Part shown: in pieces, positions 1-6,622 of the stretch | How the letters are laid out: each line of letters starts with the position of its first letter | Numbering within the stretch: the stretch's first letter is position 1 | Assembly: GCA_007128525.1 (NCBI GenBank) | Contig: SKXG01000417.1 | Coordinates: 1 to 14,627 of the forward strand | Origin: Pseudomonadales bacterium | GTDB lineage: Bacteria > Pseudomonadota > Gammaproteobacteria > Pseudomonadales > Azotimanducaceae | DNA length: 14,627 bases | Direction of reading: 5' to 3' | Program-made: the position numbers and the translations under genes | The notes under the pieces: generated by a model | What the model saw: only the letters and a program-made list of their open reading frames with translations | What the model was told of the DNA's origin: nothing | Databases searched by the model: none

Positions 1-1890
1 GCGTTGCAGTAGCAGCTCGGCATCGCGCTGCTGGAGGTTGTCCCGAACTAGACAGATCACGTTGGGGAGGCCGTTGATCTCCACAGCGACAGCGGAGACG
101 TGCCCCGGAAAGGTATAACCGTCTTTGATGGTCAGCATCAGTTCCACGTCATTGACGCGCTGCTTCTCTTTGAGCAGATCGGCGATGCTCAGTATGTCTG
201 TGTGATCGACGACGATAGGCAGGTGCTGGACGCGCTTGCGCAGAATTTCCTCACGCTCGTAGCCCAGGGACTGCAGCATGGTGTCGTTGATATCGAGGAT
301 CCGGCCGTTTTCCAGGCTGATAATGGCAATGCCGTCCGGGCTGTTGAAGAAGATCCGCGCGAACTTCTCTTCGCTCTCCCGCAGCGCGAGTTCGGTCTGA
401 CGGCGCAGGCTGATGTCTCGGCCCACGCAGAGCAGGCAACGCTCGCCGTCGATCTCAATGCGGCGGATCGAGATTTCCGTATGGAGCAGTTCACCATTTT
501 TTGCCCGCAGCTGGGTTTCGAAATCCTTGACTTCGATTTCGCTGTCGAGCAGGTCGTGCAGTCGCTGTGTGTCGCCGGCATGGTGCCAGATCTTCAGGTC
601 TTCGGCCCGTACGTTGATGGCTTCATCTCTTGTATAGCCAACGAGTCGGCTGAAGCTGCCATTGAAATCCAGAACGCGCCGGTCTTTCTCGCGCAGGATC
701 AAAATGGCGTCGGGGCTGGCATGGAAGATGGTGCTGAAGCGTGACTGGCTGTCGCGCAACTGGCGTTCGGTCTGGACCTTGTCCGTAATCAGGCGTCCGG
801 TAACCACAACACCTTCGACACCTGGGGTGTTGCTCAGGCCAACAACCTGCAGATCGACGAAGCAGTCATGCGGCAAGGTCAGGCGAACCTGTGGCAGATG
901 AAAGCGCCGATGATTGCGGCGCAGCGAGCTGCGCAACACCTTGACGAATTCACCCCGGCTGTCGGGGTGCACCCACTTCAGTGGCGAGGTGTTCAGCAGG
1001 TTCTGACGGTCCTGTCCCAGAATCTGCGCCGTTCTGGGGTTCAGATAGCTGATGCGGCCCCTGGTGTTGACGACGAAGGTCAGCTCACCAGTGTTCTCGA
1101 TAATGCCGCGAAAGCGTGACTCACTGACGGCGAGTGCGCGCCGTGTCTCGCGCTGTTCCGTCAGGTCGAGCAGCTGGACCAGTGCCTGGGTAGGCTGGCC
1201 GTTGGTGTCACGCAGCAGGTGCACGTAAATCAGCAACAGCATGCGTTCGCCATTGGCAAACTGCAGATCCCGTTCAAACTTCAGATGGCTTTGCTCGCCG
1301 GCGCGGAACAGACGACGCTCCGGCATCAGGTCTGCCCAGACGTCGTCGCCCAGCACCTCGTGCAGCGTTCGACCCTGGAGATCGTTGATGTCTGCGGGGA
1401 CAGCGCCGCTAGCGGCAAGCAGGTCGATCAACGCCTGATTGGTGCGCTGAATGCGACCCTCCATGTCGATCATCATCATCGGTGCCGGTGCGAGCCCAAA
1501 GGCCAGGTCCAGGTCTCTGATGTCGATATCCGGCTGGTGACGTTTGGGGTCCCAGCGCAGCAGGGCAGCGGCCAGCACATAGACGGGTATCCAGGCCAGT
1601 ACCGCCAGGTTCATCGGCTGTGCTGTCAGCGCCGGCAGCAGTAGTGGCTGAACCAGTGTGGCAATGCTGATCAGGCCCAGCAAGGGCAGCAGCCAGCGCT
1701 GGTCTCGAGGGATGCCGGCGCACAACAGGGCCAGCAGCAGCAAACCAGCCGCCAGGGTTGTGGCGTTGAAAGTGAGGCTCAGCAACCCGGCGGTGGTCGC
1801 CACGGGCATGGCTGCCGTGACTGCCGAGGCCGGCAGATTTGGCAGCTGCCGTCGGGTCGTCAGCTGTCCCCCAGTTTGGTCGTTAATCAT
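1..1890 (-). CDS. Membrane-anchored multi-PAS sensor protein, 3' part outside window
   Basis: Reading the minus strand from the ATG at 1890 gives 630 codons without a stop up to the left edge, so the C-terminus is missing. Residues about 30-57, 65-90 and 93-112 are hydrophobic and form three likely membrane helices. Four PAS-type units follow, at about 134-245, 258-370, 384-495 and 508-620. Each shows the PAS core pattern, for example 'IFHASPDAILIL', 'LDFNGSFSRLVGYTRDE' and 'ILDINDTMLQSLGYEREE', and is joined to the next by a charged linker such as 'LRESEEKFARIF', typical of PAS-PAC proteins. The family senses ligands, redox state or light and passes the signal to a kinase or GGDEF/EAL domain. 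Which output applies cannot be seen here. The start is supported by AGGG six bases upstream. Confidence is high for the PAS architecture and nil for the output. Confidence 0.88.
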   Translation of the reverse strand, partial: MINDQTGGQLTTRRQLPNLPASAVTAAMPVATTAGLLSLTFNATTLAAGLLLLALLCAGIPRDQRWLLPLLGLISIATLVQPLLLPALTAQPMNLAVLAWIPVYVLAAALLRWDPKRHQPDIDIRDLDLAFGLAPAPMMMIDMEGRIQRTNQALIDLLAASGAVPADINDLQGRTLHEVLGDDVWADLMPERRLFRAGEQSHLKFERDLQFANGERMLLLIYVHLLRDTNGQPTQALVQLLDLTEQRETRRALAVSESRFRGIIENTGELTFVVNTRGRISYLNPRTAQILGQDRQNLLNTSPLKWVHPDSRGEFVKVLRSSLRRNHRRFHLPQVRLTLPHDCFVDLQVVGLSNTPGVEGVVVTGRLITDKVQTERQLRDSQSRFSTIFHASPDAILILREKDRRVLDFNGSFSRLVGYTRDEAINVRAEDLKIWHHAGDTQRLHDLLDSEIEVKDFETQLRAKNGELLHTEISIRRIEIDGERCLLCVGRDISLRRQTELALRESEEKFARIFFNSPDGIAIISLENGRILDINDTMLQSLGYEREEILRKRVQHLPIVVDHTDILSIADLLKEKQRVNDVELMLTIKDGYTFPGHVSAVAVEINGLPNVICLVRDNLQQRDAELLLQR

Positions 1891-2004
1891 GACTTGCCCT
1901 ATCCTTGGGCTTTGTTGGACTTGTTGGGCCTGTGACTTTGCGGATCTGAAGCGTCAACGTGACATTGTTCGGTGACGTTGTTCGCAAACCTCCAGGTCCG
2001 AGCC

Positions 2005-2427
2005 ATGGGTATTGCTATGAATGTTGACCTGATAGTGCAGACAAAGGGACAAGGGCTCTATGACGTCACGCACAAAGTTAGGAAAGCGTTAGATCAAGCC
2101 GCGATCCGGGATGGCCTGGCCACGGTGTTCGTCTGCCACACGTCGGCCAGCCTGTGCATACAGGAAAATGCCGACCCAAGTGCCAGGCGAGACCTTGAGG
2201 CCTGGCTGGCGCGGCTGGTTCCGGAGCGGGATGCGTTGTATACGCACACCCAGGAAGGCCCCGATGACATGCCGGCGCACATCAAGGCGGCGCTGACGGC
2301 AACTAGTCTGGGTATCCCCGTGGCCGACGGCCAGATGGTGCTGGGCACCTGGCAGGGGATCTATCTGTGGGAGCATCGTCACGGCGCTGCGCAGCGACGG
2401 CTGGTCGTCAACCTGATGGGGCAGTAG
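2005..2427 (+). CDS. yjbQ: YjbQ-family protein (UPF0047; secondary thiamine-phosphate synthase type)
   Basis: This is a 140-residue protein, close to the roughly 138 residues of E. coli YjbQ. The family hallmarks are all present: 'CHTSASLCIQENADP' (residues 44-58), 'EGPDDMPAH' (84-92), 'GTWQGIY' (114-120) and 'EHR' (123-125). The conserved His and Glu residues in these motifs are the presumed metal or active-site ligands. YjbQ proteins are small cytosolic, trimeric-fold proteins with weak thiamine-phosphate synthase activity; their real cellular role is not settled. The start is ambiguous. A GTG at 1972 would add 11 residues and an ATG at 2017 would remove 4. I chose 2005 because AGG at 1994-1996 sits eight bases upstream. 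The gene stands alone, diverging from the PAS sensor and converging on the next gene, so nothing in its context adds to its function. Confidence 0.93.
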   Translation: MGIAMNVDLIVQTKGQGLYDVTHKVRKALDQAAIRDGLATVFVCHTSASLCIQENADPSARRDLEAWLARLVPERDALYTHTQEGPDDMPAHIKAALTATSLGIPVADGQMVLGTWQGIYLWEHRHGAAQRRLVVNLMGQ

Positions 2428-2429
2428 CC

Positions 2430-2460
2430 ACTGGCCGCCTGACTTTCGCCGCTGGCCAGT
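2430..2460. terminator. Possible bidirectional hairpin between convergent genes
   Basis: ACTGGCC at 2430-2436 and GGCCAGT at 2454-2460 are perfect 7-bp inverted arms around a 17-base loop. They lie directly after the yjbQ stop and before the end of the convergent gene. There is no T-tract on either strand, so factor-independent termination is only a guess. Confidence 0.25.
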
Positions 2461-2471
2461 CAGCCAGCCAG

Positions 2472-2900
2472 TCAATAGAACCGGGGTCGCCCGGTGTCGA
2501 GCTTGTCTTTCTGTTCTTCCAGCCAGCGTTTGTGGCCTTCCGGGTCGAGGATCGCCGAGCAGAAGTACTGCAATAGTTCCTTGTGGGTCTGCGCAAGCCG
2601 GTGGCGAGCCATGGCCTGCTCGCCGGCCTTGCTGTTGATGAAGCGGAAACAGGCCGTCAGGTCCTGGTCTGCTCCCAGCACATCGGCTATGGCGTCGCTC
2701 AAAGTGTCGTGTACCGGCTCGAGATCTTCTTCAACCAGGCCAGCCTCGGCGGGGCTCAGCACCAGCTGCGACCAGATGGTGCACATGTAGATCTGGTAGA
2801 GCTCGCGATCCAGGAAGGCATCCGTCACCTGGGCCTGTTCGGCGACCTGGCTCAGCATCGGCTGCAACATCTCACGGTATTCGTCTTTCGTGTAACGCAT
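2472..2900 (-). CDS. Hypothetical helical protein, 142 aa
   Basis: I do not recognise this family. The protein is 142 residues, acidic, almost entirely predicted helix, and has no signal peptide or membrane segment, so it is probably cytosolic. It has three cysteines (40, 84, 114), but they are widely spaced and form no obvious metal motif. The C-terminal part (about 92-133) is rich in Lys, Glu, His and Gln and could be an amphipathic helical hairpin. It starts 17 bases after the stop of the upstream minus-strand gene and reads in the same direction, so the two are probably cotranscribed. There is no strong Shine-Dalgarno sequence before the ATG, which fits translation coupled to the upstream gene. 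Reality as a gene is supported by codon bias and tight packing, and the opposite-strand frames look like shadows. Confidence 0.72.
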   Translation of the reverse strand: MRYTKDEYREMLQPMLSQVAEQAQVTDAFLDRELYQIYMCTIWSQLVLSPAEAGLVEEDLEPVHDTLSDAIADVLGADQDLTACFRFINSKAGEQAMARHRLAQTHKELLQYFCSAILDPEGHKRWLEEQKDKLDTGRPRFY

Positions 2901-2917
2901 GTCGACTTGTGATCCGG

Positions 2918-3652
2918 TCAGTGTCTGGTTTCGTCGGGCGCCGGGCCCTGGGCCATGGATTTCAGTTCCTCGATGGTCCTTGTCAGCCGGTCGAGCTGGG
3001 CAAAAATGTCTCTTAGATTCACCGGCTCGCCACCAGAACCTGCATGGCCGGTCATTGTACTGAGCTTTGACCAGTGCTTGCGCAACCGCCGCTCGCTGTC
3101 GCGTTCAGTGGCAACATATCGGCCAAGCAGCGCACCACTTTCAATATCGATGTCTGGGTCCTGAAACAGTTCCGACAACGGATCGCGGCCTGATCCGGGT
3201 TGATCATAGCTCAGCAGCATCTCGAACTTGTCACGGTCACTGTGCTGGCTGCGGGCAAAACGGAGTTGTTCGTCCAGCTCTGCCTGCAGGGCGGGGTTTA
3301 TGGCTGAGGTATCCGCACCCAGCTCGTACAGGCGGCGCTGGAACGCGGCCGCCTGTTCAGCACTGCGCAGCGCGACCAACTGCAGGGTTTCAGCGAGGTT
3401 GCGGTCGTTGGTATGTGCGGACCAGGCGCTCAGCAGCCGCTGTGCGTGCGCTTCACCCGCGGCAATGGCCTGCATGGTGCTGATATAAGTGGGTCTGGCG
3501 CTTGTTCCATCGCCTGTTCCGGCACCTGTTCCAGCAATGGGCCCTGCACCGGTATCGGCGCCAGCAATAGGTTCGTTCGCAGGAACTTGGCTGCTCGACG
3601 TGGTTCTCAGCTTCCAGGCATGCGGCCAGGCATGCGGTAAGGTCCTGGGCAT
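2918..3652 (-). CDS. Hypothetical helical protein, possible ferritin-like domain, low-complexity N-terminus
   Basis: This is a 244-residue protein of unknown function. Residues 1-55 are low complexity: a doubled PHAW motif (7-14) and a Gly/Thr/Ala stretch (about 29-52). Residues about 60-195 form a predicted helical bundle. The pattern 'AAGEAHAQRLLSAWSAHT' followed by 'LVALRSAEQAAAFQRRLYELG' resembles the E...ExxH helix pair of ferritin-like proteins, but the usual His after the second Glu is Gln here (E99-Q100). Iron binding is therefore doubtful and the assignment is inference only. Residues about 211-233 are a heptad-like helix that may be a short coiled coil. The start is well supported by AGGAG seven bases upstream. 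It is the first gene of a two-gene operon with the 142-residue protein. It diverges from the DUF523-DUF1722/photolyase pair with only 74 bases between them. Confidence 0.75.
   Translation of the reverse strand: MPRTLPHAWPHAWKLRTTSSSQVPANEPIAGADTGAGPIAGTGAGTGDGTSARPTYISTMQAIAAGEAHAQRLLSAWSAHTNDRNLAETLQLVALRSAEQAAAFQRRLYELGADTSAINPALQAELDEQLRFARSQHSDRDKFEMLLSYDQPGSGRDPLSELFQDPDIDIESGALLGRYVATERDSERRLRKHWSKLSTMTGHAGSGGEPVNLRDIFAQLDRLTRTIEELKSMAQGPAPDETRH
3614..3637. repeat. Exact 12-bp tandem duplication inside a gene
   Basis: The unit CCAGGCATGCGG occurs twice in a row (3614-3625 and 3626-3637). On the minus strand it encodes PHAW-PHAW near the N-terminus of the possible ferritin-like protein. 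Because the unit is a multiple of three it keeps the frame. Confidence 0.9.
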
Positions 3653-3659
3653 CTAAGGA

Positions 3660-3664
3660 CTCCT
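3660..3664 (-). promoter_or_regulatory. Shine-Dalgarno site deciding the start at 3652
   Basis: On the minus strand AGGAG is followed by a seven-base spacer and the ATG at 3652-3650. This fixes the start and shows that the odd PHAW-rich N-terminus is really translated. Confidence 0.75.
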
Positions 3665-3726
3665 GTTGCCCGCCAGCGGGCTGCATTGGACGATAGCGTA
3701 CGCGGAATCACACACGGGGAGAACCG

Positions 3727-4701
3727 ATGACGGACGTGAATTTCCCGCCTCGGCCGGAGGCGCCGCTCAAGGTGGCGGTGAGCAGCTGCCTGCTGGGCAG
3801 CGAGGTCCGCTACGATGGCGGGCACAAGCGCAGCTCGCTGTGCCACGGCGCACTTGAGGGGCTGTTCGAGATGCGCGGGCTCTGCCCCGAAGTGGGTATC
3901 GGCATGGGCGTGCCTCGAGATCCCATACAGCTGGTTGGCGACCTTGCCGCTCCGCGGGCCCAGGGCGTCAAGGCGCCAGACCTCGACGTGACGGACGCAC
4001 TGGCCGGCTACGCACAACAAATCAGCCCGCAGCTCGATGACATTGCCGGCTACATCTTTATCAAGAACTCACCGAGCTGCGGGCTGTTCCGGGTCAAGGT
4101 TTATCCGCCCAAGGGTGGTGCGCCAACGGCCAAGGGTCGGGGCATCTATGCGGCCGAGCTGACCCGCCTCAGACCGCAGCTGCCGGTGGAGGAGAATGGC
4201 CGGCTGGAAGATGCCGTGCTGCGCGAAAACTTTGTCATGCGGGCGTTTTGCTATGCACATTGGCAGGCGCTGCTGGCAACGGGCCTGACGGCCGCCAGGC
4301 TGATCGAATTTCACAGCCGCTATAAGTATCTGCTGATGGCGCACAGTGTCCGGCACTATCAACAGGCCGGCAAACTGCTCAGTAACCTGAAGCAGAACCT
4401 GGACGCTGTGGCCGACAGCTACTTTGGCGTTCTGATGGCAGGGCTGGCCTGTCCCGCCACGCGCGGTGGGCACAGCAATGTTCTGCAGCATCTGCAGGGC
4501 TATGTCAGTGATGCGATGGACGCATCGGCCCGCCAGGAGCTGGCGTCGACCATCGACAGTTATCGCAAGGGCGAAGTGCCACTGCTGGCGCCGCTGACAC
4601 TGCTCAGGCACCACCTTGGCCGGCATGGCAGTGACTATGTTCTGGCACAGACCTATCTTGAGCCCCATCCGCCCGCGGCCGGACTGAGGCGCGCGCTTTG
4701 A
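3727..4701 (+). CDS. DUF523-DUF1722 fusion protein, RudS-like candidate tRNA 4-thiouridine desulfidase
   Basis: The 324 residues contain an N-terminal DUF523 (TudS-type) domain, about 12-165, and a C-terminal DUF1722 (YbgA-type) domain, about 190-310. DUF523 is shown by 'VSSCLLGSEVRYDGGHKR', 'CPEVGIGMGVPR' and 'KNSPSCG'. The conserved cysteines are C21, C53 and C118, the three that hold a [4Fe-4S] cluster in TudS desulfidases. DUF1722 is shown by 'FHSRYKYLLMAHS', 'YFGVLMAGLACPATRGGHSN' and 'YRKGEVPLLAPLTLLRHH'. As I recall, proteins of this architecture (RudS) remove sulfur from 4-thiouridine in tRNA, with DUF1722 as the RNA-binding part. Assigning that activity here is by domain match only. 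The start ATG has GGGGAGA just upstream. The stop overlaps the start of the photolyase gene by four bases, so the two are almost certainly translationally coupled. E. coli likewise pairs ybgA (DUF1722) with phr. Confidence 0.93.
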   Translation: MTDVNFPPRPEAPLKVAVSSCLLGSEVRYDGGHKRSSLCHGALEGLFEMRGLCPEVGIGMGVPRDPIQLVGDLAAPRAQGVKAPDLDVTDALAGYAQQISPQLDDIAGYIFIKNSPSCGLFRVKVYPPKGGAPTAKGRGIYAAELTRLRPQLPVEENGRLEDAVLRENFVMRAFCYAHWQALLATGLTAARLIEFHSRYKYLLMAHSVRHYQQAGKLLSNLKQNLDAVADSYFGVLMAGLACPATRGGHSNVLQHLQGYVSDAMDASARQELASTIDSYRKGEVPLLAPLTLLRHHLGRHGSDYVLAQTYLEPHPPAAGLRRAL

Positions 4702-6140
4702 CGGCCGCGTCTCCGCCACGCAGCCTGGTCTGGCTGCGCAACGATCTGCGCCTGCGCGACAACCCGGCCCTCGATGCGGCGCGGCGGGAAGGGCCTGTGG
4801 TCGCCGTGTATTGCTGGTGTCCGGCGCAGTGGCGCAGCCATGGCACGGGGCCACGCCGGATGGCATTCATCCTGCGCTGCCTGCGGGCGCTGTCGGCTGA
4901 TCTGGCGGAACGCGGCATACCGCTTCGCATTCTGATGGCCAAGCATTTCAGTGAGGTGCCTGCTGGTCTACAGGCGCTGGCCAGAGAGCTTGGCATCAAT
5001 GCGCTGCACTTCAATGCCGAATACCCTGTTGATGAGCAGCAACGGGACCACAGTGTGCAAGTGCTGCTTGAAGCGCATGGTGTGTCGGTGGCCGTTCACC
5101 ATGGCGCTGTGCTGACGCCACCCGGCAGCATTCGAACCAATGCCGGCAAGATGCCAGTGGTGTACTCGGCGTTCCGGCGGCGCTGGCTCGCGAGGACGCA
5201 GGCTGGTGAAGGGCAGCCGCTGGCGCTGATTCCAACGCAGACCTGGCCGGTGCTGAATGGCAAGGCCATGACCTCGGATCCGCTGCCGGACCCTGACGAT
5301 GTGGATGAGGCGCTGCTGGCAGATCTCTGGCCCGGTGGCGAGAATGAAGCGCTGCGCCGCCTGCGCCGCTTCATGGAAGGCCCGCTCGTTGATTACCGGG
5401 AGCAGCGGGACCTGCCGGCCAGCCCCGGCACTTCCCGCCTGTCGCCCTATCTGGCGGTAGGCTGTCTGTCTCCACGGCAGGCGCTGGCGGCAGCAATGCG
5501 CGCCAATCATGGGCGCCGCAGTGGCGGCCGGCCCGGCCCCGATGCCTGGATCAACGAACTGCTCTGGCGCGAGTTCTACCAGCACCTGACCGCGGCTCTG
5601 CCGCAGCTGAGCCAGGGCCGGGCCTTCAAGCCGGAAACCGAACGGCTGCCGTGGCGCGATGACCCGGATGCGCTTGCGGCCTGGCAGCAGGGACGCACCG
5701 GCTATCCGCTGGTGGATGCCGGCATGCGCCAGCTCAATGCCCAGGGCTGGATGCACAACCGGCTGCGGATGGTCTGTGCGATGTTTTTGAGCAAGCACCT
5801 GCTGCTGGACTGGCGGCAGGGAGAAGCCTGGTTCATGCAGCAGCTCATTGATGGTGACTTTGCCGCCAACAACGGCGGCTGGCAGTGGAGCGCGTCGACC
5901 GGTTGTGATGCGGTGCCCTATTTTCGCATCTTCAACCCCATTACCCAGGCGCAGCGCTTTGATGCCGATGGCGCCTTTGTTCGCGAGTGGGTGCCGGAGC
6001 TCAAGGCGCTGCCGGCCCCGGACATTTTTGAACCCTGGAAAGCACCGGTACTGGCGCCGGACTATCCAGAACCCATCGTCGACCACAAAGCCGCCCGCGC
6101 GCGCGCCCTGGCGGCGTTTAAGTCTTTAGCAGGCCGTTGA
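4698..6140 (+). CDS. phrB: Deoxyribodipyrimidine photolyase, class I CPD type
   Basis: This 480-residue photolyase repairs cyclobutane pyrimidine dimers with blue or near-UV light (E. coli enzyme: 472). The antenna-binding Rossmann domain starts at 'LVWLRNDLRLRDNPALD'. The FAD domain shows 'GTSRLSPYLAVGCLSPRQ', 'WINELLWREFY', 'GWMHNRLRMV' and 'DGDFAANNGGWQW'. Aligned to E. coli PhrB with a constant offset of 13, the electron-transfer tryptophans are W319, W372 and W395, and the substrate and flavin contacts E287, W290, W351, N354 and N391 are all kept. The MTHF-contact region is 'YPVDEQQRD', with Asp for the E. coli Asn and the Glu conserved, so a folate antenna is likely but not certain. The start is TTG at 4698, inside the TTGA overlap with the preceding gene. 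The next Met is residue 65, after essential sequence. Cotranscription with the desulfidase-like gene is expected. Confidence 0.96.
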   Translation: MTAASPPRSLVWLRNDLRLRDNPALDAARREGPVVAVYCWCPAQWRSHGTGPRRMAFILRCLRALSADLAERGIPLRILMAKHFSEVPAGLQALARELGINALHFNAEYPVDEQQRDHSVQVLLEAHGVSVAVHHGAVLTPPGSIRTNAGKMPVVYSAFRRRWLARTQAGEGQPLALIPTQTWPVLNGKAMTSDPLPDPDDVDEALLADLWPGGENEALRRLRRFMEGPLVDYREQRDLPASPGTSRLSPYLAVGCLSPRQALAAAMRANHGRRSGGRPGPDAWINELLWREFYQHLTAALPQLSQGRAFKPETERLPWRDDPDALAAWQQGRTGYPLVDAGMRQLNAQGWMHNRLRMVCAMFLSKHLLLDWRQGEAWFMQQLIDGDFAANNGGWQWSASTGCDAVPYFRIFNPITQAQRFDADGAFVREWVPELKALPAPDIFEPWKAPVLAPDYPEPIVDHKAARARALAAFKSLAGR

Positions 6141-6144
6141 AAAC

Positions 6145-6185
6145 CGGTTTAGGCACAAGCCTTGCGGTTTAGGCACAAGCCTTGC
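6145..6185. repeat. Exact 20-bp tandem repeat after phrB
   Basis: The 20-base unit starting CGGTTTAGGCAC occurs at 6145-6164 and again, with no mismatch or gap, at 6165-6184, with one further matching base at 6185. Each copy contains AGGC-ACAA-GCCT, a 4-bp stem with a tetraloop. Just before it, 6141-6150 is the perfect palindrome AAACCGGTTT. The repeat lies between the phrB stop and the next gene. Confidence 0.95.
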
Positions 6186-6221
6186 ATCAGCAGCTGCCAG
6201 CCAACATGGATGGAAGACTGC

Positions 6222-6226
6222 AGGAG
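6222..6226 (+). promoter_or_regulatory. Shine-Dalgarno site deciding the start at 6233
   Basis: AGGAG followed by six bases leads to ATG at 6233 (a second ATG follows at once at 6236). It argues against the upstream in-frame starts TTG 6182 and ATG 6206, which would reach into or next to the tandem repeat. Confidence 0.7.
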
Positions 6227-6232
6227 CGGAAG

Positions 6233-6583
6233 ATGATGCAATTGAACCTTGGCCAGGACACGCGGATCTACGCCACTATGCCCCCTTCATCGCCCGACAA
6301 GTCTGGCTGGAATCCCAAGCAGGGTGACATCTACCTGTTCATTTACCAGATTCGTGCGCAGTCGTCCGACGCTGCCGGTGCTGCCCGCTACTGCACCTTG
6401 CTGGCCGCCGCGCATTCGCGCGAAGCGGCAGAGCAGATTGCCATCAACGAAGTCCATCAGCAGGGATGGCACATCCTGCGCACGGATACGGCGGCGCGAC
6501 TGTCGCCCGAAGCGCTGCTGGAAGAAGATGCCACGCGGCTCAGCATGCTCAAGCGCTTCGGCGTGCACTTTGCGCTGAGTTGA
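6233..6583 (+). CDS. Hypothetical small protein, 116 aa
   Basis: I do not recognise this family. With the start at 6233 the protein is 116 residues, with no signal peptide, membrane helix or cysteine motif; a single Cys is present. It opens with a polar segment ('DTRIYATMPPSSPDKSGW'), then a beta-like stretch ('DIYLFIYQIRAQ'), a helix after 'AAHSREAAEQIAINEV', a strand ('GWHILRTD') and a C-terminal helix, suggesting a small alpha/beta domain. It sits 92 bases after phrB on the same strand and could be the third gene of that operon or have its own promoter; no convincing promoter is visible. It ends 21 bases before the convergent exporter gene. Support as a real gene comes from its good ribosome binding site and protein-like composition. 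Confidence 0.7.
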   Translation: MMQLNLGQDTRIYATMPPSSPDKSGWNPKQGDIYLFIYQIRAQSSDAAGAARYCTLLAAAHSREAAEQIAINEVHQQGWHILRTDTAARLSPEALLEEDATRLSMLKRFGVHFALS

Positions 6584-6592
6584 TCTTGGCGA

Positions 6593-6622
6593 GATGCGTC
6601 GGCACTACTGTGCCGGCGCATC
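6593..6622. terminator. Strong 13-bp hairpin at convergent gene ends
   Basis: GATGCGTCGGCAC (6593-6605) pairs with GTGCCGGCGCATC (6610-6622) over 13 positions with a single T-G pair and the tetraloop TACT. The minus-strand exporter gene ends here: its stop codon TAG (6607-6605) begins in the loop, and the last codons form one arm. The small plus-strand gene ends at 6583. Neither strand has a clear T-tract, so it may act as a transcript-end stabiliser or a Rho-assisted terminator instead of a classical one. Confidence 0.5.

Noticed and set aside
100..744. 214-codon plus-strand frame at the left end
   Set aside because: It is antisense to the continuous PAS-domain reading frame, which runs off the window edge.
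3661..3690. LexA (SOS) box upstream of the desulfidase-photolyase pair
   Set aside because: A CTG...CAG pair is present, but the spacing is eight bases instead of ten and the centre is GC-rich.
4968..6086. 372-codon minus-strand frame inside phrB
   Set aside because: Lies wholly within the photolyase, whose catalytic residues all align; no domain visible in the antisense frame.
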